Assembly: GCA_025355345.1 (NCBI GenBank)
Contig: JANXZU010000017.1
Coordinates: forward strand, 1-64,000
Length of the DNA stretch: 64,000 bases
DNA from: Syntrophaceae bacterium
Lineage (GTDB): Bacteria; Desulfobacterota; Syntrophia; Syntrophales; Smithellaceae
Direction of reading: 5' to 3'
The notes under the pieces were generated by a model that saw nothing but the letters and a program-made list of their open reading frames with translations, made no database searches and was not told the DNA's origin. Each line of letters begins with the position of its first letter. Within the stretch, counting starts at the first letter, position 1. The position numbers were made by a program, and so were the translations under genes. Of the stretch, positions 17,373 to 26,623 are shown in pieces.

Positions 17373-18507
17373 AGAGATTCTCCAACTGATGCAGGTCTCT
17401 GATCTTCAGGCTGTCGAGATAAGTGCTTGCTTTGGCAAGCGTGATATGGTGGGCATTCAGTGCATCTAAAACTGTACGCACAAATGTATCACCAAACACA
17501 TGCTTGGGCTCGCGATAACGGTACATTCGCGTTCCGCTTTCTGTCTCCAGAATAGGCAATTGAGCACGCCATTGGCGATAAGCGATATATTGGCTTCGTT
17601 TCAGGCGGTCAGCATCAAGCAACCGGCGCAAAATAACCTCGCCACTCACGCCCCATGCCTTGCGTGGTTGTGCAAGCCATTCATCATATTGCGATACATC
17701 GTCGGGCCGTTCTTTATCCCTGATGAGCGCCAAGAAATCATCCGGCACCAGCAGATATCCTGCAAAAGCATTGGCCTCATGTTCACGCCCTTGATGTGAT
17801 AGCAAGTCATTTTCATCGTCAATAGAACTCATCTTGTGCAGCAAAAGATGTCCCAGCTCGTGCATGAGTGTAAACGACTGTCGCGACTCCCAAGACTGTT
17901 TTTTAATTACAATAATCGGGCAGATCGTTTCGTACAGGGTGAAACCGAGGATTGGGTTCTGTTTGGGTATCTGCCACTTCCCGTTGTAGCCGTTGCTGCG
18001 AAATACCAGCACACCCTGTTCTTCAACCGCTCTGCGATATGTGTCAAAATTGTTTTCATCAGCCAACCCCAACCAATTACGAGCGATGCTTGCCGCTTCA
18101 TGCTGGCCTTTACGGAGAAATTCTGGTGGGTTAAACTGTAACCTCTCTGTTTCATCCAAGTCTTCACGTAAACTTAGGTACACGGCGCGCTGTTTTTCCA
18201 CCCGCTCAATCAATTTCTTGAGGCTGGTAGACAATTCTGGTTTCTGATTAGCAAGTGTGCGGAATTGGGTCGTATGTACCTGATCCACATCGACTGGCCC
18301 AGATTCCAGGAAAAACAGTACTCCGCGGCCAAAATAGTCGGCAATCTTACGCAACTGGCTGAACGTTATACCCTCGTCGCCCACTATCAGCTTTTCGATG
18401 CTGCTCGCCGCTATGTTGAGCTCAGACGCAAGATCGTCGGGAGTAATGCCGTAATCGGCGCAGCACCACAAAATTCGTTCTGGATTTATCGACTGAATAC
18501 GTTCCAT
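17359..18507 (-). CDS. XRE HTH plus ImmA/IrrE (COG2856) metallopeptidase-domain protein, putative antitoxin
   Basis: N-terminal HTH (GITPDDLASELNIAASSIEKLI) and HELGHLLLHK zinc motif with DDENDLLSHQGREHEANAFAGYLLVP. Confidence 0.92.
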   Translation of the reverse strand: MERIQSINPERILWCCADYGITPDDLASELNIAASSIEKLIVGDEGITFSQLRKIADYFGRGVLFFLESGPVDVDQVHTTQFRTLANQKPELSTSLKKLIERVEKQRAVYLSLREDLDETERLQFNPPEFLRKGQHEAASIARNWLGLADENNFDTYRRAVEEQGVLVFRSNGYNGKWQIPKQNPILGFTLYETICPIIVIKKQSWESRQSFTLMHELGHLLLHKMSSIDDENDLLSHQGREHEANAFAGYLLVPDDFLALIRDKERPDDVSQYDEWLAQPRKAWGVSGEVILRRLLDADRLKRSQYIAYRQWRAQLPILETESGTRMYRYREPKHVFGDTFVRTVLDALNAHHITLAKASTYLDSLKIRDLHQLENLYAGF

Positions 18508-18554
18508 AATTATTAATCATTATACCTGCGCTGTATCATTTCTGCAAGACCATA

Positions 18555-19706
18555 CTATAAAGCTCCCCTGAATGCATCTTGCAGCAGAGATTTTTTCAAC
18601 GCCTCCAGCGCTTCGTGCTTTTGTTGGTAGATGGATTCGAGGCGTTGAGTCTCTGCTTCTAATTCCGTAAGTTTTTCAACTACTGCTCTCTGTTCATCAA
18701 ACGGTGGCAGATTAATTGGAAAATCACGCAAATAACCAAGTCCCACAAATTTTTGAGTTGTGCCTTTCGCTTCATTCATCATCTTCGCTATAACTGCGCC
18801 GGAGCCCAAGTAATACTTTAAAAATAAGCTATTCTGTCGTTGTCTCATTTTAAAAAGAGCAACATTTTTAATCGCGAATTTTGGTTCAACATTTACTACT
18901 GTAGGATTACCAATGGTGCCGATCATCGCGAATAATACGTCGCCTTTGTGAACGACACTTCTCTCATTAATTTTATTGTAATCCTGTTCGCTTATTAAGC
19001 GTATATCATCGAATGATAGACCTTCTCTTTTCAGGTTCTTTGATGTGATTAGGGGGTAACCTTTTGCGTGATACTTTGGGGAATCGTGCGTTCCATCTCG
19101 AACATCATAAGATTCGCCTAAAGTAGTTTCTACCCAACCTTTACCCCGCTGCGTGAAGACCGATTGCAGGTGGCTTTCAAATAGGGCGCGGGCGTTTTGG
19201 AGGTTCTTTTTGGCGTTGGCTTTGGCGGTAGTCAGACCGGCAAACGCTTCGTCGAGGATGCCGACGATTCGCTTCTGTTCGGGAAGCGGAGGCAGGGGAA
19301 AATCAAATTCCAGAACATCTTTCATGTCAGCACGGGGCATACGTGCACCTGTGGAAGTTGCATTGATGTGTTCAACCGTTTCGTCGGAAAGAAACCAATA
19401 TAGCAGATACTCCCGGCATAGCTGTGGTATAGGCTTTATAGGAAATATTTCTGTTGAGCAGTGACCATTGAAATCTGGTGCGAACACCTTGTTCAGGTAT
19501 GGCCGAAGTCGCCCATAAAGAACGTGCTCAGTTGTAAACTTAAATGTCGCGCTTTTAACCACAAGTGGCTTCACTGCGCCGATGAATCTCGCCGTATTCG
19601 ATTCTATATCCTCGAGACCGACATAAGTTAAACCTCTATGGATACCTTGAGTTTTATCAAACTCACAAACATCACCAAGTCTTTTGATTACCCACCCTGC
19701 CTTCAT
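18555..19706 (-). CDS. hsdS: Type I restriction-modification specificity subunit
   Basis: PLPPLPEQKRIVGILDEAFAGL and FPINLPPFDEQRAVVEKLTELEAETQRLESIYQQK conserved regions with two TRDs. Confidence 0.95.
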   Translation of the reverse strand: MKAGWVIKRLGDVCEFDKTQGIHRGLTYVGLEDIESNTARFIGAVKPLVVKSATFKFTTEHVLYGRLRPYLNKVFAPDFNGHCSTEIFPIKPIPQLCREYLLYWFLSDETVEHINATSTGARMPRADMKDVLEFDFPLPPLPEQKRIVGILDEAFAGLTTAKANAKKNLQNARALFESHLQSVFTQRGKGWVETTLGESYDVRDGTHDSPKYHAKGYPLITSKNLKREGLSFDDIRLISEQDYNKINERSVVHKGDVLFAMIGTIGNPTVVNVEPKFAIKNVALFKMRQRQNSLFLKYYLGSGAVIAKMMNEAKGTTQKFVGLGYLRDFPINLPPFDEQRAVVEKLTELEAETQRLESIYQQKHEALEALKKSLLQDAFRGAL

Positions 19707-21181
19707 AACATTTTCCTAATTTTAGACATCACCTTCGCACTTTCAGCATCCAGCACAGCAATCTCATCCAATATTTTATTTGGGCTTCGGTGCGTTGGTG
19801 GCGGTGAACTATTGGGGTTTTTCACCGAAAGATCAAAAGTAGTCTGATTAATATCCTTTGCATTCACGGTCCAGCTTTTGTCGGAATCGGCAAAAGATTT
19901 TTGCATTTTTATAAATTCAGCAAGGTCGTCGTCATTGAGCGGATTGGTCTTGCCAAGATTGCGTCCGGGATCAAGCTGATAATACCATATTTTCCCGGCC
20001 TGCCCTGAGCTGTGTCGAAGGGTCGGTGAGCCTTTTTCAAAGAACAGCACCACGGTCTTCACGCCCGCCCCTTGAAACGTGCCACCGGGGCAATCCAGCA
20101 CGGTATGCAGATTACAGCTTTCCAAAAGCAGTTTGCGTAGGCTCACCGAGGCATTGTCGGTATTGGAAAGAAAAGTATTCTTGATGACCACGCCGCCGCG
20201 CCCACCGGCCTTGATAATCTTGATAAAGTGCTGGAGAAAAAGAAAAGCGGTCTCGCCGGTGCGGATGGGAAAGTTCTGCTGAACTTCTTTGCGCTCCTTG
20301 CCGCCAAAAGGAGGATTCGCCATGACCACATCGAAGCGGTCTTTCTCCTGAATGTCGGCAAGGTTTTCTGACAATGTATTGGTGTGAATAATGTTAGGCG
20401 CTTCGATGCCGTGGAGGATCATGTTCATAATGGCGATGACATACGCCAGCGACTTCTTTTCCTTGCCGTAGAAGGTGCGCTCCTGAAGAGTCTTGAGGTC
20501 TTTGGTGGTGAGATTGACTTTATTTTTCATGTACTCAAATGATTCGCACAAGAATCCTGCCGAGCCGCAAGCGCCGTCGTAGATTCTTTCGCCGATTTTC
20601 GGCTTGACAACTTTAACTATGGCACGGATCAGCGGGCGCGGCGTGTAATATTCACCGCCGTTACGTCCGGCATTGCCCATATTCTTGATTTTTGCTTCAT
20701 AGAGGTGCGATAGCTCATGCTTCTCGGTTTGCGAGCGGAAATGCAGCTCGTCAATGTGGTCGATAATCTCGCGCAGGTTGTAGCCGCTTTGAATTTTGTT
20801 TTTGATCTCGCCGAAGATTTCGCCGATTTTGTATTCAATGGTGTTGGGCCCGTTGGCCCGCTGCTTGAAGCCGTTCAGATAGGGGATGAGCTTTGTGTTG
20901 ACAAACTTTGTTAAGTCATCACCAACCAATGCCTTGTTGTGATCAATCTGTCCGTCTTTGCCTTTAGGGGCGGCCCAGGTTTCCCAGCGGTAGGGTTTAT
21001 CGAGAATAAAGGAATATTGTTTCCCTTCTAATTTAGCTTCCGTCGCCTTGTCCTGCTCCAAATCGTCAAGGTATTTTAGAAAGAGCAGCCAGGATGTCTG
21101 CTCGGTATAATCCAGCTCGCTGGAGCAGCCCGCCTCTTTCCGTAAGACATCGTCAATATTTCTGAAGGCTTGTTCAAACAT
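19703..21181 (-). CDS. hsdM: Type I restriction-modification DNA methyltransferase subunit
   Basis: AGRNGGEYYTPRPLIRAIV, DGACGSAGFLCESF, MANPPFGG (NPPF). Confidence 0.97.
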   Translation of the reverse strand: MFEQAFRNIDDVLRKEAGCSSELDYTEQTSWLLFLKYLDDLEQDKATEAKLEGKQYSFILDKPYRWETWAAPKGKDGQIDHNKALVGDDLTKFVNTKLIPYLNGFKQRANGPNTIEYKIGEIFGEIKNKIQSGYNLREIIDHIDELHFRSQTEKHELSHLYEAKIKNMGNAGRNGGEYYTPRPLIRAIVKVVKPKIGERIYDGACGSAGFLCESFEYMKNKVNLTTKDLKTLQERTFYGKEKKSLAYVIAIMNMILHGIEAPNIIHTNTLSENLADIQEKDRFDVVMANPPFGGKERKEVQQNFPIRTGETAFLFLQHFIKIIKAGGRGGVVIKNTFLSNTDNASVSLRKLLLESCNLHTVLDCPGGTFQGAGVKTVVLFFEKGSPTLRHSSGQAGKIWYYQLDPGRNLGKTNPLNDDDLAEFIKMQKSFADSDKSWTVNAKDINQTTFDLSVKNPNSSPPPTHRSPNKILDEIAVLDAESAKVMSKIRKML

Positions 21182-21203
21182 TAGTGCCCTTTCTTATAGA
21201 GCC

Positions 21204-21497
21204 TTATTTGATTCTTTCCCTTATCCACGCCGGACTCCGACGACAATCAAGAATCGCATATACAAGCACTGTTTTATTTTCTACGCGATAGTAAATGGCA
21301 AAAGGAAATCGTTTAGATAATGCCCGGTTGTATTTATTGAAATAAATGGGATGAATCCCCCCATAAATTGCCAATGAATCAATATCTGAATAAAGTGTGT
21401 CTAAGAAATATGAGCCAAGACCTTCGGCTTGCTTTTCATAAAACCTGTAACCATCAATCAAGTCTTGGTTTGCAGATGTAAGTAATTTAATTTTCAT
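21204..21497 (-). CDS. ParE/RelE superfamily toxin
   Basis: LLTSANQDLIDGYRFYEKQAEGLGSYFLDTLYSDIDSL...KRFPFAIYYRVENKTVLVYAILDCRRSP. Confidence 0.85.
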   Translation of the reverse strand: MKIKLLTSANQDLIDGYRFYEKQAEGLGSYFLDTLYSDIDSLAIYGGIHPIYFNKYNRALSKRFPFAIYYRVENKTVLVYAILDCRRSPAWIRERIK

Positions 21498-21736
21498 GCT
21501 ATGGAGTTTTCTATATTTTTCTTGGCACTATGCAAATCAACAAATACATCCTCTCCAGTACTGATAGCGTTTTCTCTATCATTCAAAACTTTCTCGTGCC
21601 AAGGTGGCGAGGATATACTATCTGCTTTTTTACATAAATCATCCCAAATAGTTTCCATAGTTTGAAATTTCTCTTCAATCGACATTTTATCTACGGATAA
21701 AGCAACTCCCATTTCTTCTTCCCCTTTCTGTCCCAT
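21494..21736 (-). CDS. Addiction module antitoxin component
   Basis: MSIEEKFQTMETIWDDLCKKADSISSPPWHEKVLNDRENAISTGEDVFVDL; overlaps the ParE-like gene by 4 bp. Confidence 0.8.
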   Translation of the reverse strand: MGQKGEEEMGVALSVDKMSIEEKFQTMETIWDDLCKKADSISSPPWHEKVLNDRENAISTGEDVFVDLHSAKKNIENSIA

Positions 21737-21858
21737 TTTTTATTGCAAGAAACAGATTTATTTTAAACAATGTCTTTGATTTATCAGTTATTCATTTACG
21801 ACAACTTATTATTAAAATTAAACAATTATTATGGAATGCCATCAAGTATTTATCATAA

Positions 21859-22812
21859 TCACAAGCTGCAAGTGCTCAATTCTGGCGGCTCCATGATTGT
21901 AATTTTATTCCGCCTGAGATATTCCGGGAAGCCGTACAAGCGCTCGCCGGTATACTCCATCACTACGGCATCAGCGGGGCAATTATTCAGGCAGCCAAAG
22001 CAGGCCAGGCACTTTTCCCGATCAACTGTTTGTTTGAAGGGGTTGATAGCCTTGGTCGGGCATTTCTTTACGCAGGTTTCGCAACCAATGCATTTTTGGG
22101 GATCAACTGTGTGCTTGGTGATCGCCTTCTTGTTGAGCCAAACCAACGGCAGCGTCTGAAAGCTTTCTCTTAATGTCAATTCGTAACTGACAGAAATTGT
22201 CTCGCCGCGGGTAATTCGAGCCTGTGTGTCCGCGGTAAAACGCCGCACCTGATCAAAAGTTTCTGCATTGGGCAGATGCTGCCCGGAAATCTGTTTGGGA
22301 TTGTTCCACGTTGGCGTTGGGTATGTGGCAATGTTTCGAAAGGCATCCCTTCCCACTGGAACTCCGCCTTTTTCCGCTAAAAGTTTTAGCAGGTGACAAG
22401 ACGAGTTATGCTCATTACCTATCGGGCCACCGAAGGAAACAAAAGCTGCAACAGGAGTTCCCGCGATGGAGGGAATCGTTTTCAGCCAATCGACTACATT
22501 GGCAGGAGTATCATAATAAAATACCGGTGTACCAATGATGATGAAATCATAATTTGGCAACAGGTTTTTATCAAATCCCTGCAGATCGCGAACATCTACA
22601 GCAAGGCCTTTTCCTTGCAGGATGCAGCAGATGAGTTTGGCATATCTGCGCGTCTGGCCTGTCTGGCTATACCATAAAACCAGCGCTTTTTTCGGGTCGC
22701 GTGTTTTTAAGTTCTGATAAGCCGCGTGGCTTTCCTGTCTCAGATAAATCGGCAGGTACAGAGCAGCACCGGCAATAACAGATTTTTTAATAAAGTCTCT
22801 TCGTGTATCCAT
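21859..22812 (-). CDS. Flavodoxin/2x[4Fe-4S] ferredoxin fusion with Tat-like signal
   Basis: TRRDFIKKSVIAGAALYLPIYL N-terminus; VLWYSQTGQTRRYA flavodoxin loop; CIGCETCVKKCP and CLACFGCLNNCP clusters. Confidence 0.87.
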   Translation of the reverse strand: MDTRRDFIKKSVIAGAALYLPIYLRQESHAAYQNLKTRDPKKALVLWYSQTGQTRRYAKLICCILQGKGLAVDVRDLQGFDKNLLPNYDFIIIGTPVFYYDTPANVVDWLKTIPSIAGTPVAAFVSFGGPIGNEHNSSCHLLKLLAEKGGVPVGRDAFRNIATYPTPTWNNPKQISGQHLPNAETFDQVRRFTADTQARITRGETISVSYELTLRESFQTLPLVWLNKKAITKHTVDPQKCIGCETCVKKCPTKAINPFKQTVDREKCLACFGCLNNCPADAVVMEYTGERLYGFPEYLRRNKITIMEPPELSTCSL

Positions 22813-22848
22813 ATTGCTGCCTCTTTATACTTTGAAATCAAAAGCTTA

Positions 22849-23808
22849 TTAGTTGAGTTTTTTCTTTTTTGTAACTGGCTTATCGGCTTCTTTATCCTGT
22901 CTTCTGTCTGATTTAAAACAACTGCCTTTGAATTGTTTGGCAAATTTTTTCATTTCGGACGAAAGCTGGGTTACTTCGCCATAATGGGAAAAAGGGCGGG
23001 AGCATGTTTCGGTAATGCCAATGGAAATGCCCATAACCGGAAAATGCGATGCTTTACCTTTGCGGTCAACAGATTTGATAAATCCCTGAGTTATGTCTTC
23101 GCGATCGTAGCAGCCGATAATTAGACTATCGAAAGCTTTGATTATTTCTGTTGCCGCTTCCTCAACCATGTCTATATCAATGATAAAAACAAAATCATCT
23201 CCGCCAACATGGCCGACAAAACTGCCCTGCGGCTGTTTTGCCTTAACGATACCCAAAATCAGTCGGCCGGTCATTTTTATGACTTCATCCCCGCGGCTGA
23301 AACCGTAACGGTCATTAAATGGTTTGAAATAATCAAGATCGGCATAACCAAAAGCGAAATCTTTTTTCTTTTCCAGTCTATCCTGGATCTCGCGGTTGAT
23401 GGAGATGTTTCCCGGCAGGCGTGTGAGTGGATTAATTTCCACATTTTTTTCACAGCGGAATATTGATAAGTTGACGCGTGCGAGAAAATCACGTTCAAAA
23501 TCGGCTCTCCAAATGTAATCTTCAACCATCAAAGTATCCAACTGCTCAACACTAAATTGATCGGGAAGTATTGCCAGAACCGGCAATTGATAGAACAGCG
23601 GATCAGCTTTAATGTCATTGATAATATTGACTGCAACAGGGTCATCATCAACTACGTTAATGACGATTAAATCGGGGATAGAATTGTAAATATAGTCAAT
23701 TGCCGAGGGCATGTTGTTGAAGATAACGCTTTGGTAGCGGCCTTTTGTGCTGCGCTCTATAGAATTATTTAGAATAACATCACGGCAAACGATAACTATA
23801 GTTTTCAT
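22849..23808 (-). CDS. GGDEF domain protein with receiver-like N-terminus
   Basis: PLTRLPGNISINREIQDRL, FGYADLDYFKPFNDRYGFSRGDEVI, GHVGGDDFVFII. Confidence 0.88.
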   Translation of the reverse strand: MKTIVIVCRDVILNNSIERSTKGRYQSVIFNNMPSAIDYIYNSIPDLIVINVVDDDPVAVNIINDIKADPLFYQLPVLAILPDQFSVEQLDTLMVEDYIWRADFERDFLARVNLSIFRCEKNVEINPLTRLPGNISINREIQDRLEKKKDFAFGYADLDYFKPFNDRYGFSRGDEVIKMTGRLILGIVKAKQPQGSFVGHVGGDDFVFIIDIDMVEEAATEIIKAFDSLIIGCYDREDITQGFIKSVDRKGKASHFPVMGISIGITETCSRPFSHYGEVTQLSSEMKKFAKQFKGSCFKSDRRQDKEADKPVTKKKKLN

Positions 23809-23860
23809 ATAATAAATATCCGGTACCTAAGAAAATATAATCAGGTTTTTTCACAAGCCG

Positions 23861-24706
23861 TCAGGAAAGGTCTTCTGCTGATTCCATGTTATCTTCCATC
23901 TCCTTCAACACGTCTTTAATATCGGTCTCGGAAAGTTTAAGAAGCTCATAGGCGATAGTATTAACTTCAGGAACAAAATTTTCTCCGGCAAAGCCGAATC
24001 CGCGCGCGCGGACAAGAAGGTCGGCCATGTGTACAATTGCTGTTTCCAGAGGAGCGGTTTTAGCCAGCGCCGGTCGATGATGAAACTCAATGACCTCAAT
24101 TAAGTTGCGCGGGAAACGCCATTTTTCCGCAAGCCAACTGCCGACATTGGCATGCGTCGCGTTGAACTGAATATATTCCGCGTCGAATATCGAAATGCCT
24201 TTTTCCTGAGCTTCATTCATGGCCGCTTGATATTCCGTGGAGTATTCCAGCGCCAGGATAACCTTGCCGATATCGTGCAGCAGCCCGGCAACAGAAACTT
24301 CTTCCGGTTCCTTTACCCCCTTTTTCTGGGCGATGATGCGGGAAGCTATGGCGCAACCAAGCGAGTGCTCGTAAAGTCCGTTCATTGTCTTCTGCATTAA
24401 TTCAAAGACGGAAACTCCCAGCAGCAGTCCTTTGATGACGTTGAGTCCCAAAAGCATAGTCGCGTGAGAAACAGAAGCAATCCTGCCGGGGAAACCGTAA
24501 ATGGCAGAATTAACCATTTTTAACACTTTGGTGGTCAATGCCGGATCGTTGGAAATGAAAGCGCTGATTTCCACAAGAGTAATACGTGGCTTTTCAATCA
24601 CAACGGAAAGCCGTTTTAACACAGCGGGAACAGTTGGCAGTGTGTTGATGTTTTCCACTTTGTGGCGCAAGACTTTGGGATCAATGTTGCTCATAGAGGC
24701 CTTCAA
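23861..24706 (-). CDS. HDOD domain protein
   Basis: INTLPTVPAVLKRLSVVIEKPRITLVEISAFISNDPALTTKVLKMVNSAIYGFPGRIASVSHATMLLG; LLHDIGKV. Confidence 0.92.
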   Translation of the reverse strand: MKASMSNIDPKVLRHKVENINTLPTVPAVLKRLSVVIEKPRITLVEISAFISNDPALTTKVLKMVNSAIYGFPGRIASVSHATMLLGLNVIKGLLLGVSVFELMQKTMNGLYEHSLGCAIASRIIAQKKGVKEPEEVSVAGLLHDIGKVILALEYSTEYQAAMNEAQEKGISIFDAEYIQFNATHANVGSWLAEKWRFPRNLIEVIEFHHRPALAKTAPLETAIVHMADLLVRARGFGFAGENFVPEVNTIAYELLKLSETDIKDVLKEMEDNMESAEDLS

Positions 24707-24983
24707 TATGCGCTTTAATTATTTTTTTGATAACATTCATGTATGGTTTACCATCTACACGGGCAAATCTTTCATTAAGGCTGTCCAGGGCTTCTCCTCT
24801 GGAAACGGTTTGAACAGGCGGGCCTTCCACAAAGATATTGGTAATGTCCATATCCTGAATTCTTTCAATCCATTTGTCTGTAAGCTCTGTGCCTTCGCCA
24901 AGCATAACCATACCGTTTTTGGCAGTAACCGGCTTGGCAAGCTTCATACCGGGCTCAAGTTTGGATACTGGCATTTTTGGCAT
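24681..24983 (-). CDS. Small conserved hypothetical protein, c-di-GMP/HDOD neighbourhood
   Basis: MPKMPVSKLEPGMKLAKPVTAKNGMVMLGEGTELTDKWIERIQDMDITNIFVEG, similar in style to N-terminal regions of HD-GYP proteins; overlaps HDOD gene. Confidence 0.65.
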   Translation of the reverse strand: MPKMPVSKLEPGMKLAKPVTAKNGMVMLGEGTELTDKWIERIQDMDITNIFVEGPPVQTVSRGEALDSLNERFARVDGKPYMNVIKKIIKAHIEGLYEQH

Positions 24984-25003
24984 TAATCAACTCCCGATGT
25001 CTT

Positions 25004-25136
25004 TATTGTGAAACTCTAATTCCGCAAGCGTAGCGGAATTGGCAAGTTGAACAATCCCGCGCAGCGGAGGGTTTAATGCCCCGCAGCGAGCTTAGGAATA
25101 TGTTTCCAAAGCTTGCTTTGGAGTTCATACCCGTGA
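25004..25136 (+). repeat. Dispersed palindromic repeat family A, full-length type
   Basis: ATTGTGAAACTCTAATTCCGCAAGCGTAGCGGAATTGGCAAGTTGAACAATCCCGC...GGAGTTCATACCCGTGA; same architecture as the intragenic copy at 61917. Confidence 0.8.
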
Positions 25137-25168
25137 TTAAATATCTCACCATCAACCGGTAAATAACG

Positions 25169-25522
25169 TTAAACGAAAGCGGGGTCTGTAAGTTCATCGT
25201 CAATCGTATCCGGTTCGGCGGCATTATATTGCAGCAGTCTCTTTAAGTGAAAAAAAGTATCTTCATCCATGGAAAGAAAAGATATTATAGCTTCTTTGTC
25301 GTCTGCCCGGAGAATTTTTCCTTGAATGGTTAAGCTTGTTTCCGGATTCAAGTTCAGGATAACAGAACATTCTTTACCGGCAACAAATGACGGAGAATTT
25401 GTACAGCTGATTCCGGTCAGGCTGATGTTGAGTGTTTTAACTTTGATTTTTTTTTGCTCGAAGAGAATGGTTATGTCAAAACCAACGGGAACTCTTGTTC
25501 GTTTTCTTCTTTCCTTGATCAT
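25169..25522 (-). CDS. PilZ domain protein
   Basis: MIKERRKRTRVPVGFDITILFEQKKIKVKTLNISLTGISC; internal start preferred over the longer ORF. Confidence 0.8.
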   Translation of the reverse strand: MIKERRKRTRVPVGFDITILFEQKKIKVKTLNISLTGISCTNSPSFVAGKECSVILNLNPETSLTIQGKILRADDKEAIISFLSMDEDTFFHLKRLLQYNAAEPDTIDDELTDPAFV

Positions 25523-25562
25523 GGCAATACCTTCCTCAAATTTAAATATACTTTTTTCACAA

Positions 25563-26564
25563 CTAATGATTTTGGTCAAGCTTGATTTTTCCCAGATCGG
25601 GGAAAATAATTCTTTCTTCTTCCAGTCGGTAACCGATAACGGAAATATTAATCTTTTCCAGTTCCTGTGCGTAGATATTAATTCCATCTTCCGGCATAAC
25701 CATTATGGGCAGAGGGCTTCCCTCAAAGGCAGTACTTTGCAGCAATAATTTTGCCGCAGCAGCCATAACGCTAATTTCTCTTATATCGCCTATAACTTCA
25801 AAAACATGAGAAATCCCACCTGTAGCGTGGTCAATCAGAAAGAGTTGATGGGTGGCGTTGTTGCCGACTCGAAACTTCCAGCGCATAAGAAGATGGGCAA
25901 GGCTTGTGACCACAAGATCGCAATCGCAGGCAGAGAATATTTCACTGCCATAGGCAGAAGGCATTGCACCCACCAGATCTTCCCGAAAAACTGTTTCCGC
26001 AAAATTCATCTCTGTTTGAGGCGAGATTGCCGCAGTTAATTTTAATTTTTCAATCTTTTTTATAAATAAGGCTGTCTGCAGCGCAAAGCGGCCGGAATTC
26101 AGAGCGCCGATAACAGCTACCGGGGTTATCGAATCTCCATCTTCCATAAAAGACCAGACGCCACGATAGTTATGCTCAAAAAGAGATTTGCCCACACCCT
26201 TTTTCCCACCACCGATTTTCCCCCGATGAATTACAAAAACATTTCCCCACTGATCCTCGGCAAACGCAGCACCGGTTTTTCGGTCAATTCCCTTGCAGGG
26301 GAAGTTAATTTCGGCGGTTATGGAAAGAATGCTTGCCTCCTTGGGTTTACCCATACCAAAGGCATTCCAGTAACGAACTTCATTAATAGTGTGAGAAAAT
26401 AACCAAATCCCAAGATTTTTTGCCCATAATACTTTTGCCGGAGAGCTTGCTCCCTGATGCCCCAGCTTTACTTTTATTGTTTCGTCGATAAACGGTTTAA
26501 AACTTTTGACAAACAGACGAATATATTTTTTGATGGTCAATTGATCGGTAATAACTTTAAGCAT
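25563..26564 (-). CDS. Hypothetical protein (333 aa)
   Basis: Long ORF, no family confidently recognised. Confidence 0.75.
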   Translation of the reverse strand: MLKVITDQLTIKKYIRLFVKSFKPFIDETIKVKLGHQGASSPAKVLWAKNLGIWLFSHTINEVRYWNAFGMGKPKEASILSITAEINFPCKGIDRKTGAAFAEDQWGNVFVIHRGKIGGGKKGVGKSLFEHNYRGVWSFMEDGDSITPVAVIGALNSGRFALQTALFIKKIEKLKLTAAISPQTEMNFAETVFREDLVGAMPSAYGSEIFSACDCDLVVTSLAHLLMRWKFRVGNNATHQLFLIDHATGGISHVFEVIGDIREISVMAAAAKLLLQSTAFEGSPLPIMVMPEDGINIYAQELEKINISVIGYRLEEERIIFPDLGKIKLDQNH

Positions 26565-26623
26565 AGTTCAGCTTCCTGAAAGCTTACTTGGTATTATGCT
26601 TTATAATATACGAGAAAGCGGTA

